Assembly (NCBI RefSeq): GCF_003385595.1 | Contig: NZ_QNUE01000004.1 | Location: forward strand, 124,001 to 188,000 | Reading direction: 5' to 3' | Origin: Chryseobacterium flavum | GTDB taxonomy: Bacteria > Bacteroidota > Bacteroidia > Flavobacteriales > Weeksellaceae | Length of the DNA stretch: 64,000 bases | In this document: piece by piece, positions 17,280 to 25,650 of the stretch | Layout: each line of letters opens with the position of its first letter | Numbering within the stretch: the first letter of the stretch is position 1 | Program-made: the position numbers and the translations under genes | The notes under the pieces: model-generated | The model's database searches: none | What the model saw: the letters and a program-made list of their open reading frames with translations, nothing else | What the model was told of the DNA's origin: nothing

Positions 17280-17353
17280 GATCCGGTAGTTCAGCTGGTT
17301 AGAATGCCGCCCTGTCACGGCGGAGGTCGCGGGTTCGAGTCCCGTCCGGATCG
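17280..17353 (+). tRNA. tRNA-Asp (GTC), copy 1
   Basis: Folds as a full cloverleaf of 74 nt: acceptor GATCCGG/CCGGATC with discriminator G, D arm GTTC/GAAT, anticodon stem CCGCC/GGCGG around the loop CTGTCAC (anticodon GTC), and T loop TTCGAGT. The 3' CCA is not encoded. Confidence 0.97.
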
Positions 17354-17386
17354 CAAAAGTTTATCAATTTACTTTTAAAACAAAAT

Positions 17387-17460
17387 GATCCGGTAGTTCA
17401 GCTGGTTAGAATGCCGCCCTGTCACGGCGGAGGTCGCGGGTTCGAGTCCCGTCCGGATCG
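17387..17460 (+). tRNA. tRNA-Asp (GTC), copy 2
   Basis: Identical over all 74 nt to the copy at 17280, after a 33-nt AT-rich spacer. CCA is not encoded. Confidence 0.97.
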
Positions 17461-17492
17461 CAGAAGTTTTATCAATTTCTTTTTAAAAAATT

Positions 17493-17566
17493 GATCCGGT
17501 AGTTCAGCTGGTTAGAATGCCGCCCTGTCACGGCGGAGGTCGCGGGTTCGAGTCCCGTCCGGATCG
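17493..17566 (+). tRNA. tRNA-Asp (GTC), copy 3
   Basis: Identical over all 74 nt to the previous copies. The 32-nt spacer before it resembles the other spacers, pointing to tandem duplication of the whole unit. Confidence 0.97.
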
Positions 17567-17596
17567 CAGAAGTTTTATCAATTTCTTTAAAAAATT

Positions 17597-17670
17597 GATC
17601 CGGTAGTTCAGCTGGTTAGAATGCCGCCCTGTCACGGCGGAGGTCGCGGGTTCGAGTCCCGTCCGGATCG
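17597..17670 (+). tRNA. tRNA-Asp (GTC), copy 4
   Basis: Identical over all 74 nt to the previous copies, with a 30-nt spacer before it. A strong terminator follows 10 bases downstream. Confidence 0.97.
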
Positions 17671-17680
17671 CAACTCAATA

Positions 17681-17722
17681 AAAAAGAAAACCTGTAAAGC
17701 ATCTTTACAGGTTTTCTTTTTT
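17681..17722. terminator. Bidirectional terminator between the tRNA cluster and the CopZ-like gene
   Basis: AAACCTGTAAAG and CTTTACAGGTTT form a long perfect stem, with an A run before and a T run after, so it can stop both converging transcripts. Confidence 0.9.
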
Positions 17723-17735
17723 GCTAAATAGCCTA

Positions 17736-17954
17736 TTATTTTACCGGTTCAATTTTAAAGCCGGCTTTTTGTACCGTTGCTATAACGTCCTCTTCGGTAA
17801 TCCCATCCGATTTTACAGTAAGCACTTTATCTTTGTCCGTGATATCTACCTCCCAGTGGCATACACCTTCCGCCTTATCCAGAAAAGGTTTTACAGAAGC
17901 AAGGCATCCGCCGCAATTGATGTTTGTTTTGAATTGAAATTCTTTATTTTCCAT
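17736..17954 (-). CDS. CopZ-like heavy-metal-associated (HMA) protein
   Basis: A 72-residue HMA domain, expected to be a cytosolic copper chaperone handing Cu(I) to CopA. The metal motif is NCGGC (about residues 14-18) within NINCGGCLASVKPFLDK, followed by the typical beta-alpha-beta pattern ending in VIATVQKAGFKIE. It is the last gene of the minus-strand copper block. The usual Met before CxxC is replaced by Asn-Ile-Asn. Confidence 0.85.
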   Translation of the reverse strand: MENKEFQFKTNINCGGCLASVKPFLDKAEGVCHWEVDITDKDKVLTVKSDGITEEDVIATVQKAGFKIEPVK

Positions 17955-17999
17955 TGTTTATAAAATTTAATTGATGGTTGTAATTTAATTGGTGATTTT

Positions 18000-18216
18000 T
18001 TAATTATTCTTTTCTTCATAAAAAGTAGGATATCCTGCATTTTCTATGGCATCAATCACTTTGCTTTTTATGGGATCAGAGGCTATAAAAACGGTTATTT
18101 TACCAGGTTCCTGAGTTTGAATTTGAGCACCCTCAATTTCTTCTACTGTTTTTTTTTACTCTTGTCTGGCAATGCTGGCTCTGCATTCCAGGTATTTTGA
18201 TTGTAATAACTTTCAT
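18000..18216 (-). pseudogene. Second HMA protein, frameshifted in a poly-A run
   Basis: Read from the ATG at 18216 the frame begins MKVITIKIPGMQSQHC and then stops after 27 codons. Removing one base from the run of nine A (T at 18149-18157 on the plus strand) restores an HMA-like protein of 71 residues through VKKTVEEIEGAQIQTQ to a stop at 18000. It has only one Cys in the place of CxxC, like the degenerate first HMA region of the CopA at 18302. It may be a true mutation, a sequencing error, or a slippage site. Confidence 0.7.
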
Positions 18217-18301
18217 GTCGGTCTTTTTTTAATACAAATTTGATTATTCTTTCAGAGGGAATTATTGTGTTATTCCTTGATTGATTTATAATATTTACTG
18301 T

Positions 18302-20710
18302 TTACTTTTTCCATTTCAGGCGGAGGCTGTTGCTTACTACACTTACACTGCTCAAAGCCATTGCCGCACCTGCAAGCATCGGATTTAACAAGAAGCCGTT
18401 GACAGGGTAAAGAATCCCGGCGGCTACAGGAATGCCGATAATATTGTAAATAAAGGCCCAGAACAGATTTTGTTTGATGGTAGTAACAGTCTGTCTGGAA
18501 AGACGGATAGCTTGCGGTATTTTGGTAAGATCTGATGAAATGATGGTCATTTTGGCTACATCCATTGCAATATCACTTCCTTTGCCCATTGCAATACTTA
18601 CATCTGCGGTAGCCAGAGCTGTACTGTCATTGATTCCATCTCCTACCATAGCGACGATTCTGCCCTGTTTCTGAAGTTCCTTTATAAAATCAGCTTTATG
18701 CTGAGGTAAAACTTCTGCCTTGTAATGTTTAATACCGGTCTGTTCTGCAATAGCCCTGGCCGTAGCTTCATTATCTCCGGTAAGCATATAAAGGTCAATT
18801 CCCATTTCCTGCATTTGCTTTATAGCTTTCACTGATGTTTCTTTGATCTTGTCAGAAATGGCAATAACAGAAATTGCCTGCTTGCTGTCTGCAAACCAAA
18901 TCACTGTTTTTGATTCCTTACCCCATTGTGTGGCTTGTTCCTGTAACTGATCTGGAATGATAATATGATTTTCATCCAGGAGTTTTTTATTTCCCACATA
19001 ATAGGTTTCATGGTTATAAACAGCCATTGCTCCCTTGCCTGTAATGCTGTTGAACATGGATAAAGTGACCTTGGATACTGCATTTTCCAGATGTTTTACT
19101 ACAGCTTCAGCAAGAGGATGTTCCGATTGTTTTTCAATACTCAGCAAAACAGCCTTGTCCTTATCATTATTATTCATCCACTGAATGCCTGTCACTTCAG
19201 GTTTACCTTCTGTAATTGTTCCTGTTTTATCCAATACAATTGCATTTACTTTTTTTGCGGTTTCAAGACTTTCTGCATCTTTAATCAGAATTCCGTTTTC
19301 TGCACCTTTACCTACCCCTACCATAATGGCTGTAGGAGTAGCCAATCCCAATGCACACGGACATGCGATTACCAAAACTGTAACAGCTGCCAGCAATCCC
19401 TGTACGATACCGTTTTCACCTCCAAGGAAAAACCATAACACAAAGGTCAGAACAGCAACTCCGATTACAACAGGAACAAAAATACCAGCAATTTTATCTA
19501 CCAGTTTCTGAACCGGGGCCTTGCTTCCCTGTGCATCCTGTACCATCTTGATAATTTGGGCAAGCATGGTTTCTTTACCTACTTTTACCGCCCTGAACCG
19601 AAAGCTGCCTTTTTGATTGATGGTTCCTGCAAATACTTTTTCGTTTTCTTTTTTCAGTACCGGAACCGGTTCGCCGCTCAGCATACTTTCATCTACATAT
19701 GAGCTGCCTGAAGTTACCATCCCGTCCACCGCAATTTTTTCGCCCGGTTTTACAAGAATAATATCCCCGGCATTTACATCTTCAATAGCAATTTGTTTTT
19801 CTGTGCCGTCTGCTTTTATTATAATAACGGTTTTGGGCTGCAGACCCATCAGCTTTTTGATCGCAGTTGAAGTATTTCCTTTTGCTTTTTCTTCCAGTAA
19901 TTTTCCCAGAAGAATAAATGCGATGACAACTGAGGCAGCCTCAAAGTACACATGGGCATGCAGGCCTCTCTGGTGCCAGAAATCTGCAAAAAACATATTG
20001 AAAACGCTGAATATATAGGCAATTCCTGTGCTTAATGCTACCAGAGTATCCATATTTGCAGATCGGTGTTTCGCCTGTTTCCATGCATTTATAAAGAAAT
20101 CTTTGCCAAGCCAGATAACAACCGGTGTAGAAAACAGAAACATAATTTCGTTGGCATAAGGAATATTCATAAAGAACATTCCAATCGCTACAACGGGAAG
20201 AGACAAAAAAATTGCCCAAATGGTTTTACTCTTTAACTTTTGAAATTTTTGAATATGAATGGCTTCCAGGGTTTCCTGCTGTTTAGCCCCGTCTTCTATA
20301 AGCAGATCATAACCTACAGACTGTACTGCTTTTTGTAATTTTACCGCATCCGTCATATTGGGTAAATATTCTACGGTAAGATTGCCTGTTGCAAAATTTA
20401 CAGCAGCTTCCACAACTCCTTCCTGATATTTTACAATACTTTCGGCACTGCCGGCACAGGAAGCACAGGTCATTCCCAACACCGGAAAAGTACTTTTAAC
20501 GGTGGATACGCCATATCCGAGATCTTTGATGGCTTTAACTGCATCTGCAACCACTTCGTTGTTGTCTGCACTAATTGCTGCTCTCCGGTTATTGAGCTCT
20601 ACTTTATGTTCTTTAATTCCTCTGACTTCTGCCAGCCCTTTTTCAACAATTAATGCGCAGTGTTCGCTTTCAACATCTTCCAAAGGAAGATAGATTATAT
20701 TTGTTGCCAT
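18302..20710 (-). CDS. copA: Copper-translocating P-type ATPase
   Basis: A P1B-type ATPase exporting Cu(I) across the inner membrane. The first ~65 residues form a degenerate HMA domain with a single Cys (SEHC); a second HMA follows with GMTCASC (about 78-84). Eight transmembrane helices include the ion-site helix with IACPCALGLATP. Phosphorylation motif DKTGTITEG, the SEHPLAEA nucleotide-site motif and GDGINDSTAL are all present. At 802 residues the length is normal. It lies between two small HMA proteins and an HMA-AraC regulator, which supports copper as substrate. Confidence 0.95.
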   Translation of the reverse strand: MATNIIYLPLEDVESEHCALIVEKGLAEVRGIKEHKVELNNRRAAISADNNEVVADAVKAIKDLGYGVSTVKSTFPVLGMTCASCAGSAESIVKYQEGVVEAAVNFATGNLTVEYLPNMTDAVKLQKAVQSVGYDLLIEDGAKQQETLEAIHIQKFQKLKSKTIWAIFLSLPVVAIGMFFMNIPYANEIMFLFSTPVVIWLGKDFFINAWKQAKHRSANMDTLVALSTGIAYIFSVFNMFFADFWHQRGLHAHVYFEAASVVIAFILLGKLLEEKAKGNTSTAIKKLMGLQPKTVIIIKADGTEKQIAIEDVNAGDIILVKPGEKIAVDGMVTSGSSYVDESMLSGEPVPVLKKENEKVFAGTINQKGSFRFRAVKVGKETMLAQIIKMVQDAQGSKAPVQKLVDKIAGIFVPVVIGVAVLTFVLWFFLGGENGIVQGLLAAVTVLVIACPCALGLATPTAIMVGVGKGAENGILIKDAESLETAKKVNAIVLDKTGTITEGKPEVTGIQWMNNNDKDKAVLLSIEKQSEHPLAEAVVKHLENAVSKVTLSMFNSITGKGAMAVYNHETYYVGNKKLLDENHIIIPDQLQEQATQWGKESKTVIWFADSKQAISVIAISDKIKETSVKAIKQMQEMGIDLYMLTGDNEATARAIAEQTGIKHYKAEVLPQHKADFIKELQKQGRIVAMVGDGINDSTALATADVSIAMGKGSDIAMDVAKMTIISSDLTKIPQAIRLSRQTVTTIKQNLFWAFIYNIIGIPVAAGILYPVNGFLLNPMLAGAAMALSSVSVVSNSLRLKWKK

Positions 20711-20792
20711 ATTTGTATGAATTATTTCATTACAAAATTGGCTATATTATCAAGGTCTGCTATTGTGGAATTTTGGAATTGATTTGTAAGAT

Positions 20793-21362
20793 TTAAACTT
20801 TATCCAGCGGCTTTCTTTTGTCAGCCCTTATTTGTTTGAAATGGCTGGGGGTTAACCCGGTGACTTTTTTAAACTGGTTACTGAGGTAAGCAACACTGGA
20901 ATAGTTCAGGCGAAAAGCAATTTCACTTAATGAAAGCTCATCATATACCAATAGTTCTTTTACCTTTTCTATTTTCTGAGCGATAAAATATTTCTCAATA
21001 GTGGTGCTTTCTACCTCTGAAAACAGATTGGACAGGTAATTATAATCATGATGGAGCTCACTGCTCAATACTTCAGAAAGGTTGGTTTTGATATGGTTGT
21101 CCTGATGGTGAACAAGATCTATAATGATATTCTTTATTTTTTCGATGATCCTGCTTTTCTTGTTATCAATGACCTGGAAGCCCAGTGGAACCAATGTATC
21201 TTCCAGCTGTTTTTTTTCCTTTTGGGTAAGTTCTTTTTCAAAGATAATTTCTCCCAACTTGATACTTTTGGCCTCCAGCCCCAATTTATTCAATTCATTC
21301 TGGATGACCATAATACAGCGGTTACAAACCATATTTTTAATGAAAATTGTATTCATATTCAT
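20793..21362 (-). CDS. AraC-family regulator with N-terminal HMA-like metal domain
   Basis: A 189-residue regulator. Residues 1-70 resemble a heavy-metal-associated domain, with the motif KNMVCNRC (MxCxxC) near 9-16. The C-terminal ~90 residues are an AraC DNA-binding domain with two helix-turn-helix units, the second matching SSVAYLSNQFKKVTGLTPSHFK. It lies 82 bases upstream of copA on the same strand, so it is likely the copper-responsive activator of the block. This replaces the CueR or CsoR sensors of other bacteria. The sensing role is inferred from the motif and the position. Confidence 0.85.
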   Translation of the reverse strand: MNMNTIFIKNMVCNRCIMVIQNELNKLGLEAKSIKLGEIIFEKELTQKEKKQLEDTLVPLGFQVIDNKKSRIIEKIKNIIIDLVHHQDNHIKTNLSEVLSSELHHDYNYLSNLFSEVESTTIEKYFIAQKIEKVKELLVYDELSLSEIAFRLNYSSVAYLSNQFKKVTGLTPSHFKQIRADKRKPLDKV

Positions 21363-21424
21363 TCTATTGGCGTTCCCAAATTTACAATTAAAATCGAAAG
21401 GTTCATCAATAGGCGTTTATATAA

Positions 21425-21457
21425 AATAAAAAACCGATTCTATTTACAGAATCGGTT
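21425..21457 (-). terminator. Intrinsic terminator of the phospholipase gene
   Basis: On the minus strand AACCGATTCT and its complement form a 10-bp stem followed by a T run; it lies 6 bases after the stop codon at 21463. Confidence 0.85.
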
Positions 21458-21462
21458 ATCTA

Positions 21463-22644
21463 TTACTTACATGAATTGTTCAAAGGATTATTTACATAAT
21501 CTTTTTGCTGTGGGGGTTGTACGAAATAGGGCGTATTATAGGTGTTTCCCGGGCGGAAAAAATCCGTGGAAATAATCTGGGCTCCACTGCTGAATGCAGC
21601 TTTGGAACGTGTGAAATCATTAGTTTTTGCTTCGTAAGTTTCAATATCTGACCGTGTTCTTACCATAAACCCTTGTTTTACCAGATCCCGGATTTCTTTT
21701 TGTCTTATTATTGCATTATCACGTAATATAAATGCTGCAAAAGAATCATCCGGCTCACTGTTGAGAAACATCACCCTTTCCTTAAGAGAACCTTTAATCA
21801 GGTAAGGATTGTTTTTGGAAGATAATGTTCCGGCACTTCCCGGCAGTAGCATAAATATGAATTTTCCTTTACTTTCTTTAAGCTTTGGCCAGTTATTATG
21901 CATAACCGCTTCTTTCAGGGTGTTATAGTTCCCCTGAACATCTTTGGGCATAATGATCTTGTCTTTCCCCAGATAGTTTAAAATTTCTTCGTCCAGGGCA
22001 TCGTAAGCCGCTTTATCAAAAGGTAAAACTTTCGTACTGTTTTCAAAAACAGGGAATCCTGAGTCTTTGGCTTCAATCATCATAAAAATGGGGCTGTGAT
22101 CAGGATGCAGGTCAGACCATTTTCGGAGATGGGTAAGAGCGTCTTTTAAAGTGGGGTAATGTGATCTGAAGTCAATATCAGCCATATGCAGCACTTTGAA
22201 GCCCGGTTGTTCCAGCCCTTCCGTTTTAAAGGGAGCCAGGTCAGTAATTCCTTTTGCTTTTAATATCTGATAGGTAGCAGGATTGCTGAAACGGTTGCCC
22301 TCCGGATCGTAATAAACATCTATTTCCAATCCCCTGAGATTACTATTAAGCTGTTCATTAAAATCAGGATGGTTATAATTCAGTCCTTCTTTCAGATCCA
22401 TACCATAGGGATGATATTCTTTGAATTTGGCTTTTTGTTCTTCAGACATACTGCTGCTGTACTTCTGCATCATCCCGTTAAGAATCGGAGTTACTAAGTC
22501 CAGTACCCGGGGGTCTGCCGGCTGGGCATATGAGTTATGAGTTCCCACTACCTGTACCTGATTGATTCTGATATTCTGGCATTTATCTTGTGCCTGTAAT
22601 AATGCTGCTGCACAAAATGCAGCGCTATATATATTTTTTTTCAT
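21463..22644 (-). CDS. Secreted phosphatidylinositol-specific phospholipase C1-like protein
   Basis: A 393-residue exported protein with a signal peptide ending near ALLQAQ. It carries the PI-PLC X-like start NQVQVVGTHNSYAQPADP with the first catalytic His (about 33-38), RGLEIDVYYDPEGN with conserved Glu/Asp, and HMADIDFRSHYPTLKDAL with the second His. The order matches the Ca-dependent PI-PLC-C1 family of bacteria. The TonB-dependent receptor gene lies 21 bases upstream on the same strand, so the enzyme probably releases a phosphorylated product that the receptor imports. Substrate is not shown by the sequence. Confidence 0.87.
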   Translation of the reverse strand: MKKNIYSAAFCAAALLQAQDKCQNIRINQVQVVGTHNSYAQPADPRVLDLVTPILNGMMQKYSSSMSEEQKAKFKEYHPYGMDLKEGLNYNHPDFNEQLNSNLRGLEIDVYYDPEGNRFSNPATYQILKAKGITDLAPFKTEGLEQPGFKVLHMADIDFRSHYPTLKDALTHLRKWSDLHPDHSPIFMMIEAKDSGFPVFENSTKVLPFDKAAYDALDEEILNYLGKDKIIMPKDVQGNYNTLKEAVMHNNWPKLKESKGKFIFMLLPGSAGTLSSKNNPYLIKGSLKERVMFLNSEPDDSFAAFILRDNAIIRQKEIRDLVKQGFMVRTRSDIETYEAKTNDFTRSKAAFSSGAQIISTDFFRPGNTYNTPYFVQPPQQKDYVNNPLNNSCK

Positions 22645-22665
22645 ACGAATAAAAATTATTGTTGG

Positions 22666-25512
22666 TTAAAAATTGAAATTGACTCCCAGTTGTCCGCGTA
22701 TTCCTGAATAAGAAATATTTTCTACCCGGTCTTTTACGCCCATATAGTAACGATTGGGCTCATTGAAAATATTGTTGAGCTCTATAAACAGGCGGACTTT
22801 CCTGGTAATGGCGTAGGAAGTGGAAAGATCTACTGTAAAGTTTTTATCAAAATACTGATAATGATCTGCGCCTGCTGCTGCTCTGATCTCACTTACATAG
22901 TTCCCTTTATAGTTTCCTGCCAGACGCAGCATGAGTTTACTGGTTTCATAGAATAAAATGGTATTGAAAATATGTTTTGCCTGGTTAGGAATAGTGGTAG
23001 ACATTGTTCCTGTTTGCTTTCCGTTTTCGTAAACCGGCATGTTCATTTTAGAAGAGATGTAGGTATAATTTCCTTCAAAACCTATGTTTTTCAAGAAACC
23101 GGGAAGGTTTTCAAAACGTTTGGATATTCCGAACTCAAAACCAAACAACCGGGCTCCTTCCAGATTTTTAGGTGCTGTAAAGGTGTATGACCGCCCGTCA
23201 ATATTTACCACAGACTGATCTTTGTAGATAAGATTGGTGATGTCCTTATAGAAAACACCTGCTGTGATAAGGTCAAGTTTTCCAAAATAGTTCTCAAACA
23301 TCATATCGAAATTGTTGGAGAAAGTAGGGTCCAGTTTTGTATTGCCCTGGGTTATTGTATTAGAAATATCGTTGACAATCGTTCCCGGATTCAGATCATT
23401 AAAATCAGGTCTTGCAAAGGAACGGGTATAAGCAAGTCTGAGGATACGGTTGTCGCTGAGGTTCCACTTCATATTCACCATAGGAAGCAATACGTTATAG
23501 GTTTTATTGTCTTTAATATCCTCAGCCCTATTAGCCTTATCAGAAATTACTTTTTTTCCCCAGAATGTAACATCATTATATTCATTTCTGAGGCCTCCCA
23601 ATAACTGAATATGATCTGATACTTTCCAGGTTCCCATAAGATATGATGCCCATACGTTTTCAGTCCCTCTGTAAGAGCTGGTAATATTTGAATTACTGTC
23701 TTTGGTGCTTACCTGTGCCAGGCCCAAACTGTTTTGTACAGCAGTATTATACATCTGGTCAATTTGCCCGTTGGTAATCTGATCTATGATCACCGCATTA
23801 TAAGGGTTACCAAGAGGATTCATAAAACCTCCCCTGTAAGGAAAGTCTTCACGGTTAAACTGATTCAGATAGCTAACCGGAGCTCCGGGAACTCCCAATG
23901 AAGATTTAGGCATCCAGACAAGGAGTGAGCTGTTGACTATTTTTTCCTTATTGTTGTACTTGGTCCCGAATTTCAGTTCAAAATTATCTGATACTTTATA
24001 TTTGAGGTCAGCTTGCCCGCGGAGATCTGTTTCACTGTTATGGTTCTGACTCAGGATGATTTGATTTAGTTTTAGTTTGTCTGCTGAAATATTCTGCTGA
24101 TTATAGGGGAGAGTATATTCTCCAGTATCACCAATACCGTCCGGGGCATCCATGGCCATATATTTTCTTCCGTTTGCAGACAGACTTCCATAGGTCATAG
24201 GTTGTATAAAATTCACTATAGGATACCCTCTTTCACTCTGATCAAGATTACCGGGTGAATTGAACTTAAATTCTGAACGGGCTTTGGATAATGACCAGCT
24301 GATTTCCATGCGCCGGCCAACCTGATGGGCTCCTCCTATTTGCATAGAATACAGGCCGGTAATATAATCCGCATGTCTTGCCTGAAGCATAACATTCTTA
24401 TTGTCAAAGTTGAAATAAGTTTCCCTTACTGACTGACCATCTTTATACTGGCTGTACAATCCTTTAAAGTATAGTTTATTCCTGCTGTCAATCTCATAAT
24501 CCACCCCTAAGTTAAATCCCAGTGTTCTTCGGTTTGCCTGGTAATCACGAAGCTGAAGCTGATTAATCGAATAGGATTCGGCTTTGTCTTTAAGTCCGTA
24601 GTTAAAGATATTTCTCATCTGGTCTATTGCTGTGTAGCGTTCCCAGATTACAGCTGAGGAGATAAATTTAAGTTTGTTGGTAATTTTGTTTCCATATACT
24701 ACGGAGGTGTTGTAGGTAGGGGACCTGGACATATTGACATAGCCTGAAGCCGTACTTATGGCAAGAGTTTCCTTATTAGGAGAGGTTTTGGTGATAAAGT
24801 CCACATTTCCTCCAATTGCATCACCGTCAAGATCCGGAGTAAGAGCCTTGGATAATCTTACATTCTGGATAAGTTCAGAAGGGAAAATATCCATTTGTAC
24901 ACCCCGATTGGCATTGTCGCCACTGGCACTTGGCATTCTGTTCCCGTTTAATGTGGAAGCAGTCCACTGAACAGGGGTACCCCTTACTGCAACAAAACGT
25001 CCTTCACCCATGTCCCGTTCAATAGAAACTCCCTGCATACGCTGTACCGCATCTGCCGCATTACGGTCCGGAAGCTTTCCGATGGCATCTGCAGAAAGAA
25101 CTTCTGTGATGGTGTTGGAATTTTTCTTCATGGTGATTGCCCGGGCCTGCGATGCTTTATATACGCTGGTAACAATTACTTCCTGGATATTGTTTTCTTT
25201 AGGTTTTGATCCTAATCTGATCAATCCGAGATCAACCTCCTTTTTATCAGATACCAAAAAGGGAATATGCATGCTGTCATACCCTTTGTATTCAACAATA
25301 AGCTGATATTTTCCATCATGTACATTATTCAGGACAAAGGAGCCATCTGTATCAGAGGTGATTTTCTCTCCTGTATCCTTAATATAAACAAGGGCATTCG
25401 GAAGGTTTCCCTCATTGTCCACTACAATTCCGTGAACTGTTGTCTGTGCAAAGGCTAAAGGCCCAAGAAGAAAAAATGCAGCTTTTGTTAAGAAAAGTCT
25501 TTTTCGTTCCAT
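22666..25512 (-). CDS. TonB-dependent receptor with N-terminal carboxypeptidase-like domain
   Basis: A 948-residue outer-membrane receptor. After the signal peptide (ending near LAFAQ) comes a carboxypeptidase-regulatory-like domain (about 24-105, start TTVHGIVVDNEGNLPNALVY). The plug follows (DAADAVQRMQGVSIERDMG, about 156-174, and VRGTPVQWTAS), then a 22-strand-type barrel ending in the aromatic C-terminus GQLGVNFNF. The plug resembles the subfamily first catalogued in Caulobacter. It pairs with the phospholipase gene downstream; the cargo could be a phosphate- or inositol-containing molecule, which is inference. Confidence 0.93.
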   Translation of the reverse strand: MERKRLFLTKAAFFLLGPLAFAQTTVHGIVVDNEGNLPNALVYIKDTGEKITSDTDGSFVLNNVHDGKYQLIVEYKGYDSMHIPFLVSDKKEVDLGLIRLGSKPKENNIQEVIVTSVYKASQARAITMKKNSNTITEVLSADAIGKLPDRNAADAVQRMQGVSIERDMGEGRFVAVRGTPVQWTASTLNGNRMPSASGDNANRGVQMDIFPSELIQNVRLSKALTPDLDGDAIGGNVDFITKTSPNKETLAISTASGYVNMSRSPTYNTSVVYGNKITNKLKFISSAVIWERYTAIDQMRNIFNYGLKDKAESYSINQLQLRDYQANRRTLGFNLGVDYEIDSRNKLYFKGLYSQYKDGQSVRETYFNFDNKNVMLQARHADYITGLYSMQIGGAHQVGRRMEISWSLSKARSEFKFNSPGNLDQSERGYPIVNFIQPMTYGSLSANGRKYMAMDAPDGIGDTGEYTLPYNQQNISADKLKLNQIILSQNHNSETDLRGQADLKYKVSDNFELKFGTKYNNKEKIVNSSLLVWMPKSSLGVPGAPVSYLNQFNREDFPYRGGFMNPLGNPYNAVIIDQITNGQIDQMYNTAVQNSLGLAQVSTKDSNSNITSSYRGTENVWASYLMGTWKVSDHIQLLGGLRNEYNDVTFWGKKVISDKANRAEDIKDNKTYNVLLPMVNMKWNLSDNRILRLAYTRSFARPDFNDLNPGTIVNDISNTITQGNTKLDPTFSNNFDMMFENYFGKLDLITAGVFYKDITNLIYKDQSVVNIDGRSYTFTAPKNLEGARLFGFEFGISKRFENLPGFLKNIGFEGNYTYISSKMNMPVYENGKQTGTMSTTIPNQAKHIFNTILFYETSKLMLRLAGNYKGNYVSEIRAAAGADHYQYFDKNFTVDLSTSYAITRKVRLFIELNNIFNEPNRYYMGVKDRVENISYSGIRGQLGVNFNF

Positions 25513-25650
25513 TTCTGTAAAAAAATTTACTGCAAAGGTGTTGGCTCACGAAAAAAGTTTAGTTCATTTAAATTTCATACAACTATTTCTTTTGAGTTCG
25601 TGGTGAACAGTATTGATAATCAATTATTTACTAATGTTAAATTATTGTAA

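Noticed and set aside
17280..17670. Regularly spaced repeats that could suggest a CRISPR array
   Set aside because: The repeated 74-nt unit folds as tRNA-Asp, the spacers are similar to one another, and no cas gene is present.
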